Below, piece by piece: positions 44,417 through 57,469 of a stretch of DNA of 64,000 nucleotides. Made by a program: the position numbers and the translations under genes. Below the pieces are notes generated by a model. It saw only the letters and a list, made by a program, of their open reading frames with translations, ran no database searches and was not told where the DNA came from. The stretch's first letter is position 1. Each line of letters begins with the position of its first letter. This DNA comes from Nocardioides humi (GTDB lineage Bacteria > Actinomycetota > Actinomycetes > Propionibacteriales > Nocardioidaceae): the NCBI RefSeq assembly GCF_006494775.1, contig NZ_CP041146.1:1984001-2048000 (forward strand). Direction: 5' to 3'.

Positions 44417-45902
44417 GGGTGATCTCCTTGTCGGTTAGTTCGTCGGTGACCGTCCCGTCGCGCAGCACCAGGACGCGGTCGCAGGTGGCGGCGAGGTCGT
44501 CGGTGTCGGAGGAGCACAGGAGCACGGCGGTCCCCTCGCTGCGCGCCGCCTCCACGAGCAGGCGCAGGATCTCGGCGGTGCCGCCGACGTCCACGCCGTG
44601 GGTCGGCTCCTCGAGGACCAGCACGCGCGGCGCGGTCCGCAGGAGCCGCGCCACATAGGCCTTCTGGGCGTTGCCGCCGCTGAGCAGCTCGATCGGCCGC
44701 TGCACGTCGGGTGGCCTGATCCGGTAGCGCTCGACCAGGGCGACGGCATCCGCGCGCTCGGCGCGGTGCCGGAACCGCCCGCCCCTCCAGTACGGCGCCA
44801 GGTCGGCGATCGTGATGTTCTCGGCCACCGTCATGCCGGTGATCCGCTTCTGGTCGCGCTCCCCCGGCAGCACGGCGACCCCGAGGCGCCGCAACGAGCG
44901 GACGCCCGGCCGACGCACGGGCGCGCCGCCGACCGCGACGGAGCCGGAGCTCAGCGTCGCGCGGCCCTGGAGCAGCCGGACCACCTCGTGCACGCCCGAG
45001 CCGGCCAGGCCGGCCACGCCCAGGACCTCGCCCTCGCGCAGGGCGAGGCTGGCACCGGTGAGCTCGCGCCCCGCGACGACGTCGGCGAGCTCGAGCACCG
45101 GCTCGCCCGTCGTCCGGCCGACGGCGCGGTCGGTCCCGTGCACCGCCTGGACATCGCTGCCCGCGATGACCCGGGCGAGGTCCTCGCGGGTGAGCGCGGA
45201 GACGCTCTCCTGCAGGACGACGGCGCCGTCGCGCAGCACCGTCACCCGGTCGGCGAGGTCGATGACCTCCTCCAGCCGGTGGGTCACGTAGACCACGCCG
45301 ACGCCGCGGGCCGCGAGCGTGCGAACCAGCCGGAACAGGTGCTGGACCTGCTCCTCGGGCAGCGCGGCCGAGGCCTCGTCGAGGACGAGGACCCGGATCG
45401 CGTCGGGGTCGTCGATCGCACGGGCGATCGCGACCTCGGTGCGCTCGACGGCGGAGAGCCCGGCCACCTCGGCCCCGGGATCGATGTGACCGAGGCCGAG
45501 GTCGGCGAGCCGGGCCCGGGCGGCGGCGCGCTCGCCGCGCCAACGGATCGCACCGAGGGTGGCCGACCGGTAGGTGCCGACGCCGAGGCGGAGGTTCTCC
45601 AGCACCGACAGCTCGTCGACCAGGCCGATGTCCTGGTGGATGATCCGGACGCCGGCCCGGCTCACCGCCACTCCGTCGCCGAACCGCAGCCGCGATCCGG
45701 CGACGGAGCAGTGTCCGGCGTCGGGCTGGTGGAACCCGGAGAGCACCTTGATCAGGGTCGACTTCCCGGAGCCGTTGTGCCCCAGCAGGGCGTGGATCTC
45801 GCCGCGCGCGACCGTGAAGTCGACGCCGTCGAGGGCCCGCTGCCCGGGGAACGTCTTGACGATCCCGAGCAGCTCCAGGGCTGCCGCGTCCTCCGTGGTC
45901 AT
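44379..45902 (-). CDS. Sugar-type ABC importer ATPase with two nucleotide domains (RbsA/MglA-like)
   Basis: A 507-residue double ATPase. First half: Walker A GHNGSGKST, Walker B VLVLDEASAAL, with a changed signature (LSAVERTEVA). Second half: degenerate Walker A (GLAGSGVHE), intact LSGGNAQKAYVARLL and VLVLEEPTHGVD. Asymmetry of this kind is normal for monosaccharide-type transporters. It powers the permease next door and the binding protein upstream. Confidence 0.92.
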   Translation of the reverse strand: MTTEDAAALELLGIVKTFPGQRALDGVDFTVARGEIHALLGHNGSGKSTLIKVLSGFHQPDAGHCSVAGSRLRFGDGVAVSRAGVRIIHQDIGLVDELSVLENLRLGVGTYRSATLGAIRWRGERAAARARLADLGLGHIDPGAEVAGLSAVERTEVAIARAIDDPDAIRVLVLDEASAALPEEQVQHLFRLVRTLAARGVGVVYVTHRLEEVIDLADRVTVLRDGAVVLQESVSALTREDLARVIAGSDVQAVHGTDRAVGRTTGEPVLELADVVAGRELTGASLALREGEVLGVAGLAGSGVHEVVRLLQGRATLSSGSVAVGGAPVRRPGVRSLRRLGVAVLPGERDQKRITGMTVAENITIADLAPYWRGGRFRHRAERADAVALVERYRIRPPDVQRPIELLSGGNAQKAYVARLLRTAPRVLVLEEPTHGVDVGGTAEILRLLVEAARSEGTAVLLCSSDTDDLAATCDRVLVLRDGTVTDELTDKEITRERIVELCYAAG

Positions 45903-45932
45903 CGTGTCTCCGCTCTCACTGCCACCGTCGGC

Positions 45933-47078
45933 TCAGCCGACGCCCCAGAGCGCGGTGAACTGGTCACGGAAGCCGTCGGCGCCCTCGTAGGTGCCGCTCG
46001 CCGGCGCGCTCTCCTGGGTCATCAGCAGCTGCGTCGGGTTCTCGATGTTGTCCGGGATGGTCTGCCCGGCCTTGAGCCGCAACGCCGCGTCGACGACGGT
46101 CCAGCCGTTCTCGTAGACGCCGGACGCCACATCCGCCTTGATGATGTCGCCCTGACGCACGAGCGCGAGCGTGGGCTCGTCACCGTCGAAGGTGCCGACG
46201 GAGATGCCGTCCTGCTTGCCCGCCTGGCGGACGGCGTCGGCCGCCATCACACCCGAGAAACCGGGCGTGCTGACCACCCAGTTGAGCTGCGGGTTGGACT
46301 GGATCTTGGCCTGGAGCGCCGGCGGCAGATCGGTCTGCGCCGTCGCGACGCTGAACCGGTCGACGCTCACCGTGCAGCTCGGGCAGGTGTCGAGCACGGC
46401 CTTGACGCCGTCGGCACGCTGGCCGTTGCACTGGTAGACGGTGTCGGCGAAGATCGCGACGTTCGCCTTGCCGCCGGACTCGGCGACGATGTAGTTGCCG
46501 AGCAGCTCGCCCTCGATCTGGCAGACGTTGCCGACCTCGACGGTGTTGCCCTTCTCCGGGTCCGGGAGCTGTGCGGTGAACTGCCCGATCACCGGGATGT
46601 CGAGCTCGTGCGCCTTGGCGTAGGCCTCGGACGCGTCGGCCGAGGGCCGGGCGTTGTTGACGATGACGTCGGGCTTGGCGTTGACCGCCTGGCTCATGCA
46701 GTTCTGGAAGGAGGCGACGTCGCTCTTCGCGTCGCACACCTCCAGGTCGAAGCCGAGCGCGTCGGTCGCCTGGCGCACGCCCTCGACCTGGGCCACGCAG
46801 CCCGGGATCGACTGGTCGCAGCCGACGAAGTAGACGGTCATCGAGGCCGGCGGCTCGACCGGGCCGAGCGACGCGACGGCGATCTCGGACGGCACCTGGA
46901 CGGCGTTCTCGGCGGCGGCCTTGGCATCGTCGAGCCAGGGACCGCTGGCGGCCGGTCCGTCGTCGCCACCGTCGGTGTCGGAGCTGTTGCAGCCGGCGAG
47001 CGCGACCGTGGCGGCCACCACCAGAGCGGCGATCACGGCGCCGCGGCGGCGCGATCGAGGGAGGTTGTTGGAAGGCAC
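45933..47078 (-). CDS. Sugar-type solute-binding lipoprotein (periplasmic-binding-protein-like I fold)
   Basis: About 381 residues. MPSNNLPRSRRRG, a hydrophobic core and lipobox ALAGC direct it to the outer face of the membrane. The fold is RbsB-like (VYFVGCDQSIPGC, IVNNARPSADAS, VIGQFTAQ). Seven or more Cys in the mature part (GCDQSIPGC, CDAKSDVASFQNC, NVCQIEG, QCNG, CPSC) suggest several disulphides, unusual for sugar binders. GTG 47078 has GAGAGGA at good spacing; ATG 47084 is too close to it. Ligand unknown. Confidence 0.87.
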   Translation of the reverse strand: MPSNNLPRSRRRGAVIAALVVAATVALAGCNSSDTDGGDDGPAASGPWLDDAKAAAENAVQVPSEIAVASLGPVEPPASMTVYFVGCDQSIPGCVAQVEGVRQATDALGFDLEVCDAKSDVASFQNCMSQAVNAKPDVIVNNARPSADASEAYAKAHELDIPVIGQFTAQLPDPEKGNTVEVGNVCQIEGELLGNYIVAESGGKANVAIFADTVYQCNGQRADGVKAVLDTCPSCTVSVDRFSVATAQTDLPPALQAKIQSNPQLNWVVSTPGFSGVMAADAVRQAGKQDGISVGTFDGDEPTLALVRQGDIIKADVASGVYENGWTVVDAALRLKAGQTIPDNIENPTQLLMTQESAPASGTYEGADGFRDQFTALWGVG

Positions 47079-47185
47079 GGGCATTCCTCTCGTTGGGTTC
47101 GGTATCGGGTGTTTCGGGCGCCCGAGCTCCGTCCCCGGCCTGGGCGCCGGGAACAGCAGGTGGTGGCGGGGGTCGGCGGCGGCGG

Positions 47186-48439
47186 TCAGCGCGCGTTCGC
47201 GACGATCGCCTCTCCGAGGGCCTTGATGCCGCGCGCGAGCTCGTGGTCGGGCGCGTGGCTGTAGGCCAGGCGGAGGTAGCCCTGGCCGGCCTCCTGGCCG
47301 AGGAACTTCTCTCCCGGGCGGCAGAAGACACCGGCCATCGCCGCCTCGTGCTGGGCCTTCTCCCAGTCGACGTTCTCGGCGATCTTGAGCCAGAGGTAGT
47401 AGCCGCCGTCCGGGACGTCGAAGGTGACCAGCCCGCCGCAGTGCTCGCGCACCGCCGCGACGGCCAGGTCCCGCTTGCGCCGGTAGACCGCGTTGGCGCG
47501 CTCGATGTGCGGGTCGAGCCGGCCCTCCTTGAGGTACTCGGTGAGCATCCGGCAGATCCACTGGCTGACGCCGAGGTCCTGGCGCACCGACGCGAGCGCG
47601 TGGATCAACCGCTCCGGCGCGGCGATCCAGCCGATCCGCAGCGCCGGAGCGAGCACCTTCGAGAAGCCGTGGCTCTGCATGACCCGGCCCTCGGTGTCCA
47701 TGCTGAGCAGGGAGGGAACCGGGTCGCCGCTGTAGCGCAGGTCGGCGTAGATGGAGTCCTCGAGGATGACGAAGTCGTACTCCTCGGCCACCTCGAGCAG
47801 CCGGCGACGCCGCTCCTCGGGCATCACGACGCAGGTCGGCAGCTGGAAGGTCGGGATGACGTAGAGCAGCTTGGGCGTGACGCCGTCGCGACGCATCTCC
47901 TCGAGCCGCTCCACCAGGGACTCGACGACCAGGCCGTGCTCGTCGATCTCGACGGTGCGGATGTCGGCGCCGCGCATCTGCATGAAGCGCATGGCGTAGG
48001 GGAACGTGGCCTTCTCGACGAGGACGCCGTCGCCGGGGTTGACCAGCGCGTTGACCGCGAGCGCGATGGCCTGCACCGAGCCGGACGTGAGGATCAGGTT
48101 GTCCGCGCCGATCCCGTCGACCTGTTGCGTCTTGGCCAGCCAGGCGGCGACCTCCTCGCGCAGGCCGGTGTGGCCGAGCATGAGCTCGATGTAGGTCGGC
48201 AGGTAGACGATCTGGTCGGTCTCCTCCTCGTAGCCGAAGGAGATGTACTCCAGCGCCCGGCCGCCGTCGCGGTCGAGGACCTCGCCCATCAGCCGGTTGA
48301 AGTCGTCGAGCGGGAAGGTCTCCTCGGCCGCGATGCCCTGGTCGAAGTTGAAGGTGACCTGCGCGGGCGGGTCGGGGAAGAACAGCGCCGGGCCGCCGGC
48401 GGCGAGGTCGGAGAGCTTGTCGGTGGGGTCGAAGGTCAC
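47186..48439 (-). CDS. PLP-dependent aminotransferase, class I/II (MocR/AspC-like)
   Basis: A 417-residue fold-type I aminotransferase: TSGSVQAIALAVNALVNPGDG, YVIPTFQLPTCVVMPEERR, DFVILEDSIYADLRY (Asp and Tyr contacts to PLP), and SHGFSKVLAPALRIGW with the Schiff-base Lys, ending with RPGEKF and YLRLAYSH. Similar proteins act on alpha-amino acids or 2-aminoadipate. No DNA-binding domain. GTG 48439 behind AAGGAG. Between the binding-protein gene and a mycofactocin-type SDR. Confidence 0.88.
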   Translation of the reverse strand: MTFDPTDKLSDLAAGGPALFFPDPPAQVTFNFDQGIAAEETFPLDDFNRLMGEVLDRDGGRALEYISFGYEEETDQIVYLPTYIELMLGHTGLREEVAAWLAKTQQVDGIGADNLILTSGSVQAIALAVNALVNPGDGVLVEKATFPYAMRFMQMRGADIRTVEIDEHGLVVESLVERLEEMRRDGVTPKLLYVIPTFQLPTCVVMPEERRRRLLEVAEEYDFVILEDSIYADLRYSGDPVPSLLSMDTEGRVMQSHGFSKVLAPALRIGWIAAPERLIHALASVRQDLGVSQWICRMLTEYLKEGRLDPHIERANAVYRRKRDLAVAAVREHCGGLVTFDVPDGGYYLWLKIAENVDWEKAQHEAAMAGVFCRPGEKFLGQEAGQGYLRLAYSHAPDHELARGIKALGEAIVANAR

Positions 48440-48483
48440 GGTGGAGGCTCCTTGGTGTGTCGGGAGAGGGTCGGCGGGATGCG

Positions 48484-49317
48484 TCAGGCGCTGTGGAAGG
48501 CGTTCCAGCCACCGGCGACGTCGAGCGCCGTGCCGGTGATGTAGCGGGCCTCGTCGGAGGCGAGGAAGAGGACGGCCTCGGTCGCGTCGCCGACCTCGAT
48601 CCACGGCACCGCCATCGGGTTGAGCGTGGCGAAGGTCGCGCGTACGTCGTCGGTGGTCGGCGCCTCCAGGTCGGGGCGGAAGAGCCCGTAGGTGAGGTCG
48701 TTGTGGCACATGTCGGTCGAGACCGACATCGGCGAGATGGCGTTGACCGTCACGCCGTAGGGGGCCAGCTCGATCGCGACGGACTTCACGAGTCCGATCA
48801 CGCCCCACTTCGACGCCGCGTAGTTGGCATTGTTGGGACCACCTTCGCGGCCGACGGCCGACGCGGTCGCGACGATCCGGCCGGAACGCTGCTCGGCCAT
48901 CACCGGCGCGACCGCGCGGATGCTGGCCGCCACTCCCCCGAGGTTCACGTCGACGACGTCGCGCCAGACGTCGTCCGCCATCGTGCGGACCGGCCCGAAC
49001 GCGGCGATGCCCGCGTTGGCGAGCAGCACGTCGACGCGCCCGAACCGGTCGACGGCGGCGGCGACGGCGTCGCGCATCTGCTCGGGGCTGCGGGTGTCGG
49101 CCTTGAGGGTCAGGCACGAGGCACCCAGCGACTCGACGACACGAGCGGTCTCGTCCAGCTCCTCGGGCGTGCCCATCCGCGAGGCACACGGGATCTGCGC
49201 CGCGATGTCGACCAGCACCAGATCGGCTCCCCGCTGGGCGAGCGCGATCGCGTGGGAGCGGCCCTGCCCCTTGGCGGCGCCGGTGACCAGCGCGGTCCTG
49301 CCGTCGAAGTTCCTCAT
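48484..49317 (-). CDS. Mycofactocin-type short-chain dehydrogenase
   Basis: A 277-residue paralogue of the enzyme at 42487: TGAAKGQGRSHA, family insert (CASRMGTPEELDETARVVE), catalytic Ser in ATASAVGREG, and YAASKWG with Tyr and Lys. Expected to oxidise an alcohol with tightly bound NAD and mycofactocin as acceptor. GAGGAGAGG before the ATG. Followed downstream by the aminotransferase, preceded by an SDR-like protein that has lost catalytic residues. Confidence 0.9.
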   Translation of the reverse strand: MRNFDGRTALVTGAAKGQGRSHAIALAQRGADLVLVDIAAQIPCASRMGTPEELDETARVVESLGASCLTLKADTRSPEQMRDAVAAAVDRFGRVDVLLANAGIAAFGPVRTMADDVWRDVVDVNLGGVAASIRAVAPVMAEQRSGRIVATASAVGREGGPNNANYAASKWGVIGLVKSVAIELAPYGVTVNAISPMSVSTDMCHNDLTYGLFRPDLEAPTTDDVRATFATLNPMAVPWIEVGDATEAVLFLASDEARYITGTALDVAGGWNAFHSA

Positions 49318-49346
49318 CGTCGTCCTCTCCTCGTTGCTCGGCGGGC

Positions 49347-50201
49347 TCAGGCCGTGTTGGCGGCGGCCAGTCCCGCCGAGACGTCGACGACGGCACCGGT
49401 GCGGTCCAGCCCCGGCTCGGCGACCAGCTGGTCGACGGCGCGGACCACCGCGTCGACGGAGACGTACGTCGTGTGGCTGGGGTGGCGCACCCGCAGCGCG
49501 TGCTCCGCCTCGGCCCGGTCGGGCGCGGCCACCGCGAGGGAGCCGTCGCGCCCCGCCTGCAGCACCGACCAGTACGCCGGGTCGCTGGTCATCGCGGTGT
49601 CCATCACGCCGGGGCACACGACACCGACGGCGATGCCGTGCTCGGCCACCTCGTGGGCCAGCGACTTCGCCAGTCCGATCTGCGCCCACGCGGCGGCGGC
49701 GTAGTGACTGAGCCCGAAGGCGCCGCGGCGCCCCTCCTCGGCGGCGACGACGACGATCCGGCCGCGGCCGGACTCCTCGAGGTGGATCAGCGCCTCCCGC
49801 AGCACGTGGTAGGTCCCGTGCAGGTTCGTGTCGACGACGGCGTCCCAGGCGGCGTCGCTCATCGTCGCCGCCGTGGCGGCGGTGCGCACGCCCGCGGCGC
49901 AGACGACGACATCGAGCCCGCCGAGCGCGGCGACGGTCGCGGGCAGCTCGGACCGGACCTGTGCCACGTCGCGGACGTCGACCGCGGCGACGTGACCGGT
50001 GGGGCCGACCGCGACCCGCGCCGCATCGAGCTCGGCGGCGCCGGAGAGCGGGTAGTCGAGCGCCATCGGAGTGGGCGCGTCCCAGACCGCGACCCGCGCG
50101 CCGCCGGCGGCGAAGGACGCGACGACCGCGGCGCCGAGGCCGCGAGCGCCCCCGGTGACGAGCACCCGGCGGTCGTCGTACCGCGTTGAATTTTCATTCA
50201 T
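49347..50201 (-). CDS. SDR-fold protein lacking catalytic Ser and Lys
   Basis: A 284-residue SDR-fold protein of the mycofactocin type by layout: TGGARGLG and a long insert after strand 2. The active site is changed. Where its neighbours have YxxxK (YAASK, YVAAK) this one reads YAAAA, and the Ser of the SSxxG strand is replaced (VVAAEEGRR). Tyr and the helix-4 Asn region remain. No stops or frame breaks, so it is maintained. It may be a non-catalytic partner, a sensor or an enzyme with different chemistry. ATG at 50201 is probably leaderless. Confidence 0.85.
   Translation of the reverse strand: MNENSTRYDDRRVLVTGGARGLGAAVVASFAAGGARVAVWDAPTPMALDYPLSGAAELDAARVAVGPTGHVAAVDVRDVAQVRSELPATVAALGGLDVVVCAAGVRTAATAATMSDAAWDAVVDTNLHGTYHVLREALIHLEESGRGRIVVVAAEEGRRGAFGLSHYAAAAWAQIGLAKSLAHEVAEHGIAVGVVCPGVMDTAMTSDPAYWSVLQAGRDGSLAVAAPDRAEAEHALRVRHPSHTTYVSVDAVVRAVDQLVAEPGLDRTGAVVDVSAGLAAANTA
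50186..50200. promoter_or_regulatory. Operator-like site TTGAATTTTCATTCA at the SDR start
   Basis: TGAA, six bases, TTCA symmetry covers the first codons of the SDR-fold gene. Twelve of 15 bases match the site at 50343-50357 on the other side of the same gap. Since it is also coding sequence, the resemblance could be chance. Confidence 0.4.
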
Positions 50202-50208
50202 GTGGGTA

Positions 50209-50246
50209 GTCCTACCGCGCCCTCCGAAGGTGTGTCAAGGGACACA
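50209..50246 (-). promoter_or_regulatory. Leftward promoter with palindrome over its -35 box
   Basis: On the minus strand TTGACA (50233-50238, a perfect -35), 18 bases, TAGGAC (50209-50214). The expected start is about 50202, one base before the ATG, so the message should be leaderless. The -35 lies within the perfect palindrome TGTGTCAAGGGACACA (50231-50246), a good place for a repressor. Confidence 0.6.
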
Positions 50247-50342
50247 CTGGGTCGACCGGGCCACGGCGGATCCCACCAGTTCCAGCGCGATCTGACCGCC
50301 TGGCACTCCCCGTTCAGGTCGGTGACGCAGAATTCAGATAGC

Positions 50343-50358
50343 TTGAATTAACGTTCAA
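50343..50358. promoter_or_regulatory. Operator-like palindrome TTGAATTAACGTTCAA before the TetR pair
   Basis: TTGAA, six bases, TTCAA, flanked by CAGAATT (50330-50336) and AATTCTG (50357-50363), which also form an inverted repeat. It lies 77 bases before the GTG of the first TetR gene. Probably an autoregulatory site of one of the two TetR proteins. Confidence 0.5.
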
Positions 50359-50434
50359 TTCTGGCGTCCCCGTGGCGTACTGGCTAGCCTTCGGGCAGTC
50401 CGAACGACCATCCACGTCCCCGAGAGGCGGCCCG

Positions 50435-51031
50435 GTGACCCTCCCTCCGACCCGGCAGGCGCTGGTCGACGCCGCCGTCGACGTCTTCACCGAGAAGGGG
50501 CTCCACGGCGCCCGGGTGATCGACGTGACCAAACGCGCCGGCGTCGCGGCAGGGAGCTTCTACACCTACTTCGACACCAAGGAGGTGCTCTTCCTCGAGG
50601 TCGTCGAGCAGGTCCGCCGAGAGTTGGCCGCCCAGGTGCCGCGGGCCCGCTTCTCCGACGCCGCGAGCGCACGCGCCTGGCTGTACGAGGTCGTCCGGCT
50701 CCAGGTCACCGGGCTGATCGAGGGTGCCGCGACCTGGCGGATGATCAACGCCGCCGCCCTGGGCAACGTCCAGATCGCCACCGCGCTGCGGGACCAGGCC
50801 GACCCGCTGACCCGCACCCTCACCGACGAGCTCGGCTTCTGGGCCGAGCAGGGCTGGATCGACCCGGGTGTCGACAGCGCCGTCGTGGTCGACGCCCTCA
50901 TCGCCCTCATCGAGCAGACCGTCCAGCAATGGTGCACCGGGTCCGACCGGCCGGACCTCGACGAGGCCACCGCGGTGATCGCCGGCGCCTGGGCCTCGAT
51001 CCTGCGGATGACCCCGGAGAGCGTCCGATGA
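50435..51031 (+). CDS. TetR-family transcriptional regulator, first of a pair
   Basis: A 198-residue TetR protein; helix-turn-helix ARVIDVTKRAGVAAGSFY and TYFDTKEVLF near residues 29-56. GTG 50435 has GAGAGG 8 bases upstream; an in-frame ATG at 50372 lacks one. The stop overlaps the start of a second TetR gene (ATGA). Divergent from the mycofactocin-SDR operon, which it probably controls with its partner. Confidence 0.9.
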   Translation: MTLPPTRQALVDAAVDVFTEKGLHGARVIDVTKRAGVAAGSFYTYFDTKEVLFLEVVEQVRRELAAQVPRARFSDAASARAWLYEVVRLQVTGLIEGAATWRMINAAALGNVQIATALRDQADPLTRTLTDELGFWAEQGWIDPGVDSAVVVDALIALIEQTVQQWCTGSDRPDLDEATAVIAGAWASILRMTPESVR

Positions 51032-51636
51032 CGACCGAGCGCACCCCTCAGACGACCCAGGCGCACCGGACCCGCGGCGCCCTGCTCCGCGCCGGACGCC
51101 GCGTCCTGGAGCGGAAGGGCCTGCACAAGACCCGGGTCTCCGACATCACCAAGGAGGCCGGTGTCGCCGCGGGCACGTTCTACCTGCACTTCGAGAACAA
51201 GGACGACCTGTTCCGGCAACTGCTGATCACCGTCGAGGACGAGGTCTACGGCGAGCTGGTGCCGAGCCGGTCGGGTGGATCGGTCGACCCCGCCCAGCGG
51301 ATCCGCGAGACCAACGCGCTCTACCTCAGCTCGTTCAAGCGCAACTCGGGCTTCTGGAAGAGCGTCGAGGCGGCCGCCCTCGGCCAGTCCGACCTCCCCG
51401 ACGTCCTGGCCGAGCGGAACCGGTACTACCGCAGCCGCACCGAGCGCGCGATCGCCCGCTGGCAGGCGGCCGGGGAGGTCTCGCCCGACGTCGACCCCGC
51501 CACGGCCGCCTTCGTGCTCGGCGCGATGACCGAGCGGCTCGCCTACGTCTGGTACGTCTTCGGGCACCGCGAGGACGTCGACGCCGCCGCCGACGACCTC
51601 ACCCGGCTCTGGCTCAACTACCTCGGGATCGACTGA
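51028..51636 (+). CDS. TetR-family transcriptional regulator, second of a pair
   Basis: A 202-residue TetR protein with helix-turn-helix TRVSDITKEAGVAAGTFY and LHFENKDDLF. The DNA-reading helix is almost the same as in the first copy (VxDxTKxAGVAAGxFYxxF), so the two may bind related sites or form heterodimers; the ligand domains differ. Convergent with the carboxylase gene, 9 bases between stops. Confidence 0.9.
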   Translation: MTTERTPQTTQAHRTRGALLRAGRRVLERKGLHKTRVSDITKEAGVAAGTFYLHFENKDDLFRQLLITVEDEVYGELVPSRSGGSVDPAQRIRETNALYLSSFKRNSGFWKSVEAAALGQSDLPDVLAERNRYYRSRTERAIARWQAAGEVSPDVDPATAAFVLGAMTERLAYVWYVFGHREDVDAAADDLTRLWLNYLGID

Positions 51637-51645
51637 CGGATCGGC

Positions 51646-57188
<5,543 letters not shown>

Positions 57189-57297
57189 GATCCCGACCCT
57201 TCCACCCCGACCCGGGCTCGTGACAGTGGAGAACCCACAGGCTTGGCACGGATTCGTTGTGGGCTCCGTCCAGCCGGTGGATCGGCGCTCGGCGCTC

Positions 57298-57419
57298 GGG
57301 CGCTGTAACACGTTGTCCACCTGCCTACCCGCCCCATGTCGTCGCTGGACACGGCGTGTCGCCGGCGTGTCGCGACGACACCGGGCTGCTAGAGGGGTGG
57401 ACAACGTGTTACAGCGCCC
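57298..57419. repeat. 122-bp palindromic element with perfect 23-bp arms
   Basis: Arm 57298-57320 (core CGCTGTAACACGTTGTCCAC) pairs perfectly with 57397-57419. The 76-base middle has weaker symmetry, with TGTCGTCGC and GCGACGACA facing each other. It fills the gap between the carboxylase start region and the end of the next leftward gene. Bases 57189-57297 and 57420-57469 show nothing else. Confidence 0.92.
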
Positions 57420-57469
57420 ACCCGCCCCGAGCCAGCCCCACCCCCAGGCCCCTCCGAGCGGGCTCGGCC

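Noticed and set aside
44598..47264. 888-codon plus-strand ORF
   Set aside because: Antisense to the ABC ATPase and binding-protein genes, which have full motifs; long antisense ORFs are common at this GC content.
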